Positions 1-8,482 of a stretch of DNA of 52,554 nucleotides are shown here, in pieces; position 1 is the stretch's first letter, and the number at the start of each line of letters is the position of its first letter. The position numbers were made by a program, and so were the translations under genes. The DNA comes from Pseudomonadota bacterium. GTDB taxonomy: Bacteria > Pseudomonadota > Alphaproteobacteria > Rhizobiales > Xanthobacteraceae. The stretch is from assembly GCA_023422775.1 (NCBI GenBank), contig JAFAGM010000058.1, positions 1 to 52,554 on the forward strand. Reading direction: 5' to 3'. The notes beneath the pieces are model-generated. The model was not told the DNA's origin, did no database searches, and worked only from the letters and a program-made list of their open reading frames with translations.

Positions 1-193
1 CCTCAGAGCGCGCGGTAGCGAATCGCGAAAGCGTCGTGATTCTCTGACGGTTCGGGACCAGAACCATCGGCATTCTCGATAGTTGGCCGCCTGGGCTCGG
101 GCCGTGGTTCAAGTGAGCCCGGCAAGCCGATTTGTCAGGCGAGGGATGCCTCGCTATTGCTTGGGATAAGGCGCGGCTTTTGAGGAGATTCTC

Positions 194-616
194 ATGTCGG
201 TTCAAATGGTTTTGCTGCCGGTCTTCGTGTCGGTCGGGCTCACCTTTTTCCTGATGCTGTGGATGGTGGCGGCCCGCACCAGGGCGGTGAAGGCCCGGGA
301 AACCAGCGTCAAGGACATCGCGGCGGGGCAGCCGAAATATCCGGCCCGCGTGGCCCAGATCGGCAATTGCTTCAGCAATCAGTTCGAAGTACCCGTGCTG
401 TTCTACCTTCTGATCGCGCTGGCGCTGCCGCTGCGCCGGGCCGATCTCTTCATCGTGCTGATGTCCTGGGTGTTCGTCGTGACGCGTTTCGCCCATGCCG
501 GCATTTTCGTCACGTCGAACAACATCCAGCAGCGCAGCACGGCGTGGTTCGCCGGTGCGCTGGTGGTGCTGGCGATGTGGATCTACTTCGCGCTGAAGCT
601 TTTGCTTCTGATCTGA
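194..616 (+). CDS. MAPEG family membrane protein
   Basis: A 140-residue integral membrane protein of the MAPEG family (membrane-associated proteins in eicosanoid and glutathione metabolism), predicted in the inner membrane. Four hydrophobic segments are visible at about residues 5-27, 66-80, 85-100 and 117-139. The family signature NQFEVPVLFY is at about residues 61-70. The ATG follows a GAGGAGA ribosome site. It stands alone, 72 bases before the rRNA methyltransferase gene with a palindromic repeat in between. The family includes glutathione-dependent enzymes, but the substrate here cannot be told. Confidence 0.85.
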   Translation: MSVQMVLLPVFVSVGLTFFLMLWMVAARTRAVKARETSVKDIAAGQPKYPARVAQIGNCFSNQFEVPVLFYLLIALALPLRRADLFIVLMSWVFVVTRFAHAGIFVTSNNIQQRSTAWFAGALVVLAMWIYFALKLLLLI

Positions 617-629
617 TCTCTTGTTGGAT

Positions 630-673
630 GCGTTTTCCTTACGCGAACCGGTATCCACTTCGCTCGAAAACGC
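630..673. repeat. Bradyrhizobium-type intergenic palindromic repeat
   Basis: An inverted repeat with arms GCGTTTTC (630-637) and GAAAACGC (666-673). Read on the minus strand its interior contains AAGTGGATACCGGTT, a 15-base core that recurs in the element at 44936-45011. It lies between the MAPEG and rRNA methyltransferase genes. The motif resembles a dispersed intergenic repeat I know from Bradyrhizobium genomes; the family assignment is from memory. Confidence 0.7.
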
Positions 674-688
674 TATGGAAAGTCATCC

Positions 689-1990
689 ATGACTCCCGCC
701 GCCCGGCTGTCCGCCGCCATCGAACTGATCGACACCATCGACGCGCAGCGCGTTCCCGCGGCGAAGGCGCTGAAGGAGTGGGGCACCGCGCATCGCTATG
801 CCGGATCGGGCGACCGTGCGGCGATTGCAGGCCTGATCTGGGACGTGCTGCGGCGGCGGTCGTCGAGCGCGTGGCTCATGGGTTCGGACACCGCGCGCGC
901 CCGGGTTCTCGGCATGCTCAGGCTCGAGCGGGGGATGAACGCCGAGGCGATCGCCGCGCTCTGCGACGGCGGTCGTTTCGCGCCGGAACCGTTGAGCGAG
1001 ACTGAGCGAAGCGCGCTCACCTCGCGCACCCTCGACGCCGCACCCCCGCACATTGCCGGCGACTACCCGGAATGGCTCGATGCGCCGCTGGCGGCGGTGT
1101 TCGGCGATGATCGCGTGGCCGAGGCGACCGCGATGGCGAGCCGGGCGCCGCTCGATCTCCGCGTCAATACGCTGAAGGCCAGGCGCGAAAAAGTTCTCGC
1201 CTCGCTCGCCCATCTCGGCGCCACGCCGACGCCGTGGTCGCCGATCGGCCTGCGCATCGAGCTCGGATCTGACGCGCGCAATCCCGGCATCCACGCCGAG
1301 GAGGATTTCATCAAGGGCGCGGTCGAAGTGCAGGACGAGGGCTCGCAACTCGCGGCGCTGCTGTCGGCCGCAAAGCCCGGCGAGCAGGTGATCGATCTCT
1401 GCGCGGGCGCCGGCGGCAAGACACTGGCGCTCGCCGCCATGATGCAGGGCAAGGGAAGGCTGATCGCGACCGATCACGACAAACGCCAGCTTGCGCCGAT
1501 CTACGAACGGCTGTCGCGCGCCGGCGTCCACAACGCCGAAATCCGTGCACCGAAAGGCGAGGCCGACCCGCTCGCCGACATCAAGGCATCCGCCGACTTG
1601 GTGCTGATCGATGCGCCGTGCACCGGCACCGGAACCTGGCGGCGCAACCCCGACGCCAAATGGCGGATGCGCCCCGGTGCGCTCGAAGTGCGGTTGAACG
1701 ACCAAACGGAAGTGCTTGATCGCGCGAGTGCGCTGGTGAAGCCGGGCGGCCGGATCGCCTACGTCACATGCTCGGTTCTCCCGGCGGAGAACAACGAGCA
1801 GGTCCGCGCCTTCGTGCTTCGCCATCCCGAATTCACGGTGGCGCCGCCGCACGAGACGGCGAGCGTGCTGTGGGACAAGGCGGAAGATTTCGAGAATGCC
1901 GCGCTTGGTTCCGCCGAGGGCTGGCTGATGACGCCCCGACGAACGGGCACGGACGGGTTTTTCGTCTCGGTGCTGAGGCGGTCAGCCTGA
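689..1990 (+). CDS. RsmB-type rRNA cytosine-C5 methyltransferase
   Basis: A 433-residue RsmB/NOP2/Sun-family RNA methyltransferase that transfers methyl from SAM to C5 of a cytosine, most likely in 16S rRNA. The N-terminal third (about 1-130) is a helical NusB-like or family-specific region. The Rossmann core has the SAM loop DLCAGAGGKT (about 232-241), motif IV DAPCTGTGTWRRNP with one catalytic Cys (about 310), and motif VI VTCSVLPAENNEQV with the second Cys (about 356). Both cysteines of the two-Cys mechanism are present, so it should be active. It converges on the XRE-like gene with 11 bases between stops. Confidence 0.88.
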   Translation: MTPAARLSAAIELIDTIDAQRVPAAKALKEWGTAHRYAGSGDRAAIAGLIWDVLRRRSSSAWLMGSDTARARVLGMLRLERGMNAEAIAALCDGGRFAPEPLSETERSALTSRTLDAAPPHIAGDYPEWLDAPLAAVFGDDRVAEATAMASRAPLDLRVNTLKARREKVLASLAHLGATPTPWSPIGLRIELGSDARNPGIHAEEDFIKGAVEVQDEGSQLAALLSAAKPGEQVIDLCAGAGGKTLALAAMMQGKGRLIATDHDKRQLAPIYERLSRAGVHNAEIRAPKGEADPLADIKASADLVLIDAPCTGTGTWRRNPDAKWRMRPGALEVRLNDQTEVLDRASALVKPGGRIAYVTCSVLPAENNEQVRAFVLRHPEFTVAPPHETASVLWDKAEDFENAALGSAEGWLMTPRRTGTDGFFVSVLRRSA

Positions 1991-2001
1991 AGCGATTTCG
2001 G

Positions 2002-2322
2002 TCATGGCGCGTCATCGGAGCGGACGATCCCGCCTTCGCCTTCCAGACGGGCGATCTGGCTCACGTCCTGACGGGTGAATTTCAGCCTGACGCCGGCGCC
2101 CATGCCGTCCGATTCTTCGACGATGATCACCCCGAAATGGTCCAGGGCACGGTTTACGGCCTCAACTTGCTCGGAATCGAGCCGTGCGCTGCCGCTGGCC
2201 TCCATCAGACGCAGCGTCTCGACAGGAAGTCCCGCGGCCGCGGCGAAATCTGCCTGACTGATGCCGGTCAAGGCCCGGGCCGCAGCGATCAAGCGTCCAG
2301 TCATCTTGGCGTTCGTGCTCAT
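2002..2322 (-). CDS. XRE-type helix-turn-helix regulator
   Basis: A 106-residue small DNA-binding protein. Residues about 8-45 form a Cro/CI-type helix-turn-helix (LIAAARALTGISQADFAAAA then GLPVETLRLMEA), followed by a short domain ending FTRQDVSQIARLEGEGGI. I chose the ATG at 2322 because it matches the usual start just ahead of the HTH; the frame stays open upstream to 2859 but that stretch is antisense to the efflux adaptor and looks noncoding. It is divergent from the RND pump, so a role in pump control is possible but unproven. Many such short alphaproteobacterial XRE proteins have no known target. Confidence 0.75.
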   Translation of the reverse strand: MSTNAKMTGRLIAAARALTGISQADFAAAAGLPVETLRLMEASGSARLDSEQVEAVNRALDHFGVIIVEESDGMGAGVRLKFTRQDVSQIARLEGEGGIVRSDDAP

Positions 2323-2491
2323 GCATGCGATCTCCGGAAAAGCTTGCGTGGGCGATGAATGTCCCAGATGCCGTGACGTTAGTCCACGCAGATCACGCAG
2401 TGTTGGTCGGCCTTCGATGTCGTCATCGACTTCTCCGGCCCGATTGACCGCGACATCGCTCGGGTTCCGCAAGTTAATCCTGTTGTGCCAC

Positions 2492-2521
2492 GTCCAAATG
2501 GGAGTAGCTTTTCCTTTGGAC
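2492..2521 (+). promoter_or_regulatory. Leader hairpin with T-tract ahead of RND operon
   Basis: GTCCAAA (2492-2498) and TTTGGAC (2515-2521) form a perfect 7-bp inverted repeat around a 16-base loop, followed at once by CCTTTTTTGC. On the plus strand this resembles a weak intrinsic terminator or attenuator about 100 bases ahead of the adaptor start. It may equally be a repressor operator. No coding frame is evident in 2323-2620. Confidence 0.35.
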
Positions 2522-2620
2522 CTTTTTTGCTCGTTCGTGGGAGGACCGTGAAACGCTGAGTGTGTCACATCGTTGTTGCGAGCGGATGAGTATCGATCTC
2601 TCGGAGAGACCGGAGGAATT

Positions 2621-3802
2621 ATGCGTGCATTCAGTTCGTTCCGAGCCTTGTCGTTCCGGGCCTTGTCGTTCGGAGCCTTGGCGCTCACCGCCGCGACACT
2701 GTTGCCAGTCCCCGCGTTGTCACAAGGAACTCCCGGCGCCCCGCCGGCGGTTGGAGTCGTCAAGGCCGAGTTCAAGCCGATGGCCGAGAGCACCGAGATC
2801 AACGGCCGCATCGAAGCCCGCAATCGCGTCGATCTGATTGCGCGGGTGACTGCGTTCATGAACGAACGCCTCTTTACGGAAGGAGCCTACGTCAAGACCG
2901 GGCAGATTCTGTACCGTCTGGAACGTGCTCCCTTCCAGGCCGATGTCGAGGCAAAGGAGGCGGCGGTTGCCCAGGCCAAGGCTCAACTGGAGAATGCCAA
3001 CCTCACCCTGGCGCGCGCACAGGAGTTGCTGGAGAAGAGTTCGGGAACCCAGGTCGCAGTAGACAGCGCGCTGGCAACGCAGCGCGTCGCGGCGGCGCAG
3101 GTGAAGGCGGCGGAAGCCCAGCTTCATCAGTCGCAAATCAATCTCGACTATACCGAGATACGATCGCCGATCGATGGCCGCATCGGCCGAACAGCGATCA
3201 CGATCGGAAATGTCGTCGGTCCCACCAGCGGCACACTGGCGACTGTCGTCAGTCCAGACCCGATGTATGTGACTTTTCCGGTAGCGGTGCGCCGCATTAT
3301 CGAGTTGCGGGAACGGTATGGCGATAAGGGCGGCTTCGACGCGGTCAAGATCCGGGTGCGGCTGCCGAACGGCGAGATATACGGACAGACCGGAAAGCTC
3401 GATTTCATCGATATCGGGGTAACCAGGGATACCGATACCATCACGCTCCGTGGCACGATTCCAAATCCCGCGGTGAATACGGCCGGGGACAGCAATTTCC
3501 GCGGACTGACCGATGGTTTGTTCGTCACGGTCTCGCTCGAGGCCGTCGAGCCGCTCAAGGTGCTGGCTATTCCGCGGGCGGCGATCCTGTCCGATCAGCA
3601 GGGCGACTATGTGTTCGTCGTCAACGACAAGAACGTCGCCGAGCAGCGCCGGGTGAAGTTGGGACAGTCGACGCCCGAGATCGCAGGCGTGGCCGAAGGG
3701 CTGAAGCCGGGTGAACAGGTGGTGGTGGAAGGAATCCAGCGGGTGCGGCCAGGTATCGCCATCGCTCCCGCGCCCGCTTCGCCGACACCTGCGGGGAGAT
3801 AA
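2621..3802 (+). CDS. RND efflux periplasmic adaptor (membrane fusion protein)
   Basis: A 393-residue AcrA/MexA-family membrane fusion protein linking the inner-membrane RND pump to an outer-membrane channel. The ATG at 2621 follows CGGAGGAATT, a strong ribosome site, so I prefer it over the 16-residue longer frame. Residues 1-36 are an export signal; no lipobox Cys is seen after PVPALSQG. Then follow the barrel-sandwich/lipoyl half (RIEARNRVDLIARV), an alpha-hairpin with heptads (about 95-165), LDYTEIRSPIDGRIG, and the beta-barrel and membrane-proximal regions. The stop is 3 bases from the pump start. No TolC-type gene is in the window. Confidence 0.9.
   Translation: MRAFSSFRALSFRALSFGALALTAATLLPVPALSQGTPGAPPAVGVVKAEFKPMAESTEINGRIEARNRVDLIARVTAFMNERLFTEGAYVKTGQILYRLERAPFQADVEAKEAAVAQAKAQLENANLTLARAQELLEKSSGTQVAVDSALATQRVAAAQVKAAEAQLHQSQINLDYTEIRSPIDGRIGRTAITIGNVVGPTSGTLATVVSPDPMYVTFPVAVRRIIELRERYGDKGGFDAVKIRVRLPNGEIYGQTGKLDFIDIGVTRDTDTITLRGTIPNPAVNTAGDSNFRGLTDGLFVTVSLEAVEPLKVLAIPRAAILSDQQGDYVFVVNDKNVAEQRRVKLGQSTPEIAGVAEGLKPGEQVVVEGIQRVRPGIAIAPAPASPTPAGR
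2636..2680 (+). repeat. Threefold 15-bp tandem repeat in signal-peptide codons
   Basis: Three head-to-tail copies of a 15-base unit (2636-2650 TCGTTCCGAGCCTTG, 2651-2665 and 2666-2680, differing at one or two bases) encode three copies of S-F-R/G-A-L in the hydrophobic part of the adaptor signal peptide. It looks like slippage-prone in-frame expansion. Confidence 0.8.
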
Positions 3803-3805
3803 GAC

Positions 3806-6800
3806 ATGATCTCCGAACTTTTCATCGATCGCCCCCGTCTGGCGATCGTCATCGCCATTGTCATTTCGCTCGCGGGCCTGCTGGCGCTCTCGCGCATTCC
3901 GGTCGCCCAGTTGCCTGACATCGTGCCGCCGCAGGTTCAGGTCTCCGCGGCCTACCCGGGCGCGTCGGCCGCCGTGCTGGAAGCCACGGTGGCGCAGCCG
4001 ATCGAATCCAAGGTCGTCGGCGTCGACAGGATGCTCTACATGAAGAGCACCAGCGGCGCCGATGGCAGCTACAATCTGACCGTCAGTTTCGCGCTCGGTA
4101 CCGATCCCGATATCAATACGGTCAACGTCAACAACCGCGTCCAGACCTCGATGGCAAGTTTGCCGGTCGAGGTGCAGTTGCAGGGCCTGACGGTTCAGAA
4201 ACGGTCTTCGTCGATCCTTCAGTTCGTCGGGTTCTACAGCGAGGGCGGCAAGCTCGATCCGCTGTTCATCACCAACTACGTCATCATCAACGTCCTGGAC
4301 GAAATTTCACGCATTTCTGGTGTCGGACAGGCAACGCTGTTCGGACGCGAAGACTATTCGATGCGGATCTGGTTCGACACCTCGCGGCTCACCAGCCTTG
4401 GGCTGACGCCATCCGATGTCATTCGCGCCGTGCAGGCGCAGAACGTGCAGGCGCCGATCGGTCGGCTCGGCGCGCGTCCGGTTCCGGACGATCAGCAGTT
4501 TCAATTGAACCTCCAGACCCAGGGCCGCCTCACTACCCCGGAGGAATTCGGCGCGATCGTGATCCGCGCCAATCCGGACGGTTCCATGCTGCAGGTAAAG
4601 GACGTCGCTCGCGTCGAACTGGGCGCACAGAACCTGGATACGTTCAGCCGCCTCAACGGGAATCCGTCGGTGGCGATCGGCGTGTATCTGGCGCCCGGCG
4701 CCAACGCCATCGCCGTAGCGAACGCCGTGAATGCCAGGTTGGGGCAGTTGCGTGGCCGCTTTCCCGAAGGACTGCAGTCCCGCGTGATTCATGACTCCAC
4801 GATTTTCGTGACCGACACCATCAACGCGGTCGTTGCCGCCCTGTTCGAAGCTTTCGTCCTCGTCGCCATCGTCGTGTTCCTGTTTCTGGGCAATCTGCGC
4901 GCCACCATCATTCCGATCATCGCGATTCCGGTCAGTCTGGTCGGAAGTTTTGCCGTCCTGCTCGCGCTGGGCTATTCGGCCAACACCGTCTCGCTGCTGG
5001 CGCTGGTGCTTGCCGTCGGCATCGTGGTCGACGATGCCATCGTCGTGGTCGAGAACGTCGAACGGGTGATGGAGGAAGAGCCGGGACTCTCGCCTGCCGA
5101 AGCCACCAAGATGGCGATGGCGCAGGTGACCTGGCCCATCATCGGCATCACGCTGGTGCTGCTGGCGGTGTTCGTGCCGATCGCGTTCATCTCCGGAATC
5201 TCCGGCGAACTGTTCCGGCAGTTCGCGGTGACCATCAGCGCGGCAGTGCTGATCTCGGCGGTCAACGCGCTCACGCTTTCGCCGGCGCTTTGCGTCGTTT
5301 TTTTGCGTCACTCCCCGGCTCGCGGCATCATGGGGCGAATTGGACGAGGCATCGACAAGATGCGCGATGGCTACGCCGCCGTCGTGCGCAAGACGCTGAG
5401 AGTATCGATCATTTCGATGGTTCTGGTCGCCGCGTTCGGTTTCGGCATTTTCGGTCTTATGAGAATTACACCCACGGGCTTCCTTCCGGAAGAGGATCAG
5501 GGCGCGTTCTTCGTCAATGTGCAGTTGCCCGACGGGGCGTCGGTCAACCGGACCAGCGAAGCGGTGAAGCAGGTGGAAGGCATCCTGAAGTCGATGCCGC
5601 AGGTGCAGGATACCATGGCGATCATCGGCTTCTCGCTGCTCGACAGCTATTCGGCGAGCAGCAACGCATTTGTTCTGGCCAAGCTGAAACCGTTCGAGGA
5701 CCGCACCAAGGCCTCCGATTCGGCGCAGGCGCTGATCGCGAAGGTGTTCGGCGCGGCCCAGCAGATCCGCACCGCGGACGTGCTGCCGTTCAACCTCCCG
5801 CCGGTGGTGGGACTTTCGACGACGGGCGGCTTTGAATATCAGCTCGAGAATCTGGAAGGCTCCGATCCCAAGGCAATGGCGGGCGTGGTCCGGGGCCTGG
5901 TTGCGGCAGCCAATCAGGATCCGCGGCTGGCGCGTGTTTTCTCGACTTATGCCGCGAATGCGCCATCCGTCTTTCTCGATATCGACCGCGAGAAGGCGCA
6001 GGCGCTGGGCATCACGCTGAGTGACGTGTTCACCACCCTGCAGGCAACACTCGGAGGCTACTTCACCAACAATTTCAACTTGTTTGGCCGCACGTGGCAG
6101 GTCAACCTGCAGGGCGAGGCTGCGGACCGGCGCGATGTGTCGGCGCTGTGGAGAATTTTCATCCGCACCGCAAAGGGCGAGATGGTGCCGCTGCAGTCGA
6201 TCGCTTCCGCGCGCACCGTCACCGGCCCGCAGGTCATCACGCGGTACAACAACTACCGCTCGGTGACCATCAACGGCGGCCCTGCCCCGGGAGTGGCGTC
6301 AGGCACGGCCCTGGCGGCCATGGCGGAGGTGTCGGCAAAGACGCTCCCGCCCGGCTACGCATTCGAATGGACCGGTACCGCCTATCAGGAGCAAGCTGCG
6401 AGCGGCCAGACCATGATCGTGCTGGGCATGGCGCTGCTGTTCGCATTCCTGTTTCTGGTCGCGCTTTACGAAAGCTGGATCATCCCGATTCCGGTGCTGC
6501 TTTCCGTGGTGGTTGGCGTGATCGGCGCGATCGGCGGCGTGCTGATCGCGAGCCTCACGCTCGATCTCTATGCGCAGATCGGGCTTGTCGTTCTGATTGC
6601 GCTGGCGGCGAAGAACGCGATCCTGATCGTTGAGTTCGCCAAGGAACAGCGCGAACAGGGGTTGAGCATCGAGGATGCCGCGGCTCTCGGCGCCGAGATG
6701 AGGTTTCGGGCGGTTCTCATGACGTCCATTGCCTTCATTCTCGGGCTGGTGCCGCTGGTCTGGGCCAGCGGCGCGTCGCAAATTGCGCGGCACGCCGTCA

Positions 6801-6949
6801 GCACGCCGGTCTTCGTCGGCATGATCGCGGCGAGCAGCGTCGGCCTGTTTCTGATCCCGATGCTCTATGTCTTCTGGGAAACCATCCGGGAACGGACAAG
6901 CGAATTCTTCAGCCGGAAGAAGGCCGTTCGTGGTGGCGAGGCCAAATAG
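3806..6949 (+). CDS. RND multidrug efflux transporter, HAE1 family
   Basis: A 1047-residue inner-membrane pump of the AcrB/MexB (HAE-1) family, full length for the family. It starts with MISELFIDRPRLAIVIAIV (TM1), has two large periplasmic loops, and the TM4 proton-relay motif GIVVDDAIVVVENVE with paired Asp at about 405. The partner Lys is in AAKNAILIVEFAKE of TM10 (about 935). The last TM ends before a basic tail. It is co-transcribed with the adaptor (3-base gap). Proton-driven export of hydrophobic drugs or plant compounds is the expected role; the substrate cannot be read from sequence. A 6-bp stem (6963-6980) lies 13 bases after the stop and may be part of a terminator. Confidence 0.93.
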   Translation: MISELFIDRPRLAIVIAIVISLAGLLALSRIPVAQLPDIVPPQVQVSAAYPGASAAVLEATVAQPIESKVVGVDRMLYMKSTSGADGSYNLTVSFALGTDPDINTVNVNNRVQTSMASLPVEVQLQGLTVQKRSSSILQFVGFYSEGGKLDPLFITNYVIINVLDEISRISGVGQATLFGREDYSMRIWFDTSRLTSLGLTPSDVIRAVQAQNVQAPIGRLGARPVPDDQQFQLNLQTQGRLTTPEEFGAIVIRANPDGSMLQVKDVARVELGAQNLDTFSRLNGNPSVAIGVYLAPGANAIAVANAVNARLGQLRGRFPEGLQSRVIHDSTIFVTDTINAVVAALFEAFVLVAIVVFLFLGNLRATIIPIIAIPVSLVGSFAVLLALGYSANTVSLLALVLAVGIVVDDAIVVVENVERVMEEEPGLSPAEATKMAMAQVTWPIIGITLVLLAVFVPIAFISGISGELFRQFAVTISAAVLISAVNALTLSPALCVVFLRHSPARGIMGRIGRGIDKMRDGYAAVVRKTLRVSIISMVLVAAFGFGIFGLMRITPTGFLPEEDQGAFFVNVQLPDGASVNRTSEAVKQVEGILKSMPQVQDTMAIIGFSLLDSYSASSNAFVLAKLKPFEDRTKASDSAQALIAKVFGAAQQIRTADVLPFNLPPVVGLSTTGGFEYQLENLEGSDPKAMAGVVRGLVAAANQDPRLARVFSTYAANAPSVFLDIDREKAQALGITLSDVFTTLQATLGGYFTNNFNLFGRTWQVNLQGEAADRRDVSALWRIFIRTAKGEMVPLQSIASARTVTGPQVITRYNNYRSVTINGGPAPGVASGTALAAMAEVSAKTLPPGYAFEWTGTAYQEQAASGQTMIVLGMALLFAFLFLVALYESWIIPIPVLLSVVVGVIGAIGGVLIASLTLDLYAQIGLVVLIALAAKNAILIVEFAKEQREQGLSIEDAAALGAEMRFRAVLMTSIAFILGLVPLVWASGASQIARHAVSTPVFVGMIAASSVGLFLIPMLYVFWETIRERTSEFFSRKKAVRGGEAK

Positions 6950-7144
6950 CGGCCCGGTTGGCCACCTGAACAAACAGGTGCGCGAAGACGTCCCTCGCGG
7001 TAGAGCAAATACTTAGCAAATACCTGGAGTGATGCCAGGAAGGAACCAAAGATGCGCCCCTTCGTTGAAGCCATCGAAGCGGCGGCCTCGGGGTGCATGG
7101 CCGGTTGGGCGCATCACGGCTTCGAGAGGGGATCAGGATAGGAT

Positions 7145-7408
7145 ATGCGACGCATCGGTTTTGGCCAGGCAATCCTTTTGATCGCTCTGCTCCTCCTGCT
7201 GATCCTCACGGCCGTCTGGGCTGTGTCGGCGTGGAACGACACGAGCAGCGTCGAGATGGACAAGCACGGCTGGATCGCACTTGGTCTCGGAACCTTCTTC
7301 TCGCTCCTGATCGGGTGCGGCCTCATGGCCTTGATGTTCTTCAGCAGTCGCAGCGGCCATGATGATGTGGCCGACCCGTTCAGAAGACGGGAACCACCCG
7401 CCGATTGA
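7145..7408 (+). CDS. Small two-TM membrane protein, hypothetical
   Basis: An 87-residue protein not recognised as a named family. Two hydrophobic helices are clear (about 8-30 and 43-67), with a polar C-tail rich in Asp, Arg and Pro. The ATG is preceded by AGGATAGGAT. Codon use shows the same third-position G/C bias as its neighbours, which supports coding. It sits alone between the efflux operon and the end of the convergent catabolic operon, so context says little about function. Confidence 0.65.
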   Translation: MRRIGFGQAILLIALLLLLILTAVWAVSAWNDTSSVEMDKHGWIALGLGTFFSLLIGCGLMALMFFSSRSGHDDVADPFRRREPPAD

Positions 7409-7444
7409 GCCGGCCGAGGTTCGTCTTCTTATGCGCCGCAGGGC

Positions 7445-8482
7445 TCATTCGGGCTGGATGTTAGCGTCCTTGACGACCTTGGCCCATTTCTGGATTTCGG
7501 CGCGAATGTGATCGGCGAATTGTGAAGGCGTCCCGCCGACGGGATCGACGCCCAGGTCGACGAAGCGTTTTTTCACGTCGTCCATCCCGAGGATCGCGTT
7601 CATCCCGGCATTCAGCTTCTGCACGATCTCCGGCCGCATGCCCGAAGGCCCGACGATGCCGAACCAGACCGTGACCTCGTATCGGGGAACGCCGGCTTCC
7701 GACACTGTCGGTACGTTCGGGGCGAGCGCCGAGCGCGCCTTGCTGCTGACGCCGAGCGCGCGCAGCTTTTCGCCCTTGACCTGGGGCAGTACGTTCGGCG
7801 TGTTGTCGAAGGCGATATCGATGTGCCCGCCGAGCATGTCGTTCACCATCGGCGCGCTGCCCTTATAGGGCACGTGCACGAGGTCGATCCCGGCCATGCT
7901 CTTGAACAACTCCATCGAGAGATGGTTGGACGAGCCGATGCCGGTCGAGCCGTAGCTGACCTTGCCGGGATTCTTCTTCGCGTAGTCGATCAGCTCCTTC
8001 ACCGAATTGATCGGCAGCGAGGGTTTTATCACGAGGAGATTTTGTGTCTGGCCCGCGAACACCAGCGGCGTGAAATCCTTCACCGTATCGTAGGGAAGGT
8101 TCTTGTAGATGCTGGGATTGGCGCCGAACGGAAACGCCACGCCGAGCAGTGTGTAGCCGTCGGGCGCGGCCTTGGCGACGGATTCAGTGCCGATCAGCGT
8201 GCCGCCGCCCGGCCGGTTCTCGACCACGACGGGGACGCCCCAGGCCTCGCTGAGCTTTTGCGCAACGATCCGTCCCAGCGTGTCGTTGAATCCGCCGGGC
8301 GGGTAGGGAACGACATAGCGGATGGTCCGGCTCGGGTAATGGTCCGGATCGGCCGGTGCCGCCGGGGCGGTCTGCGCCGATGCGGCGGTGCCGCCGAGGA
8401 GGAGAATGAGGAGCGCGCGGAAGGTGAAGTGAACGATACGGCGTGCGCTCGATAAGACTTCAGCCCGCTGCGCTTCAGACAT
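7445..8482 (-). CDS. Bug/TctC-family periplasmic binding protein (second in operon)
   Basis: A 345-residue extracytoplasmic solute receptor of the tripartite tricarboxylate transporter (Bug) family, which binds small carboxylates in the periplasm. A long N-terminus (1-37, hydrophobic FTFRALLILLLGG then ASAQ) is a signal peptide. Family signatures are YPSRTIRYVVPYPPGGFND (about 50-68), VVVENRPGGGTLIGTESVAK and FDNTPNVLPQVKGEKLRALG. Its start overlaps the end of the upstream enolase by 8 bases, so it is the last gene of the six-gene operon. No TctA/TctB membrane genes are in the window, so its transporter or signalling partner lies elsewhere. Confidence 0.9.
   Translation of the reverse strand: MSEAQRAEVLSSARRIVHFTFRALLILLLGGTAASAQTAPAAPADPDHYPSRTIRYVVPYPPGGFNDTLGRIVAQKLSEAWGVPVVVENRPGGGTLIGTESVAKAAPDGYTLLGVAFPFGANPSIYKNLPYDTVKDFTPLVFAGQTQNLLVIKPSLPINSVKELIDYAKKNPGKVSYGSTGIGSSNHLSMELFKSMAGIDLVHVPYKGSAPMVNDMLGGHIDIAFDNTPNVLPQVKGEKLRALGVSSKARSALAPNVPTVSEAGVPRYEVTVWFGIVGPSGMRPEIVQKLNAGMNAILGMDDVKKRFVDLGVDPVGGTPSQFADHIRAEIQKWAKVVKDANIQPE

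Noticed and set aside
2323..2859. Upstream extension of the XRE-like gene to 285 codons
   Set aside because: The extra part is antisense to the efflux adaptor signal peptide and contains the mirror of its tandem repeat; the conserved protein starts at 2322.
7004..7025. Tandem 11-base repeat AGCAAATACTT/AGCAAATACCT
   Set aside because: Only two copies with no nearby promoter or gene start it could serve; too weak to call a site.
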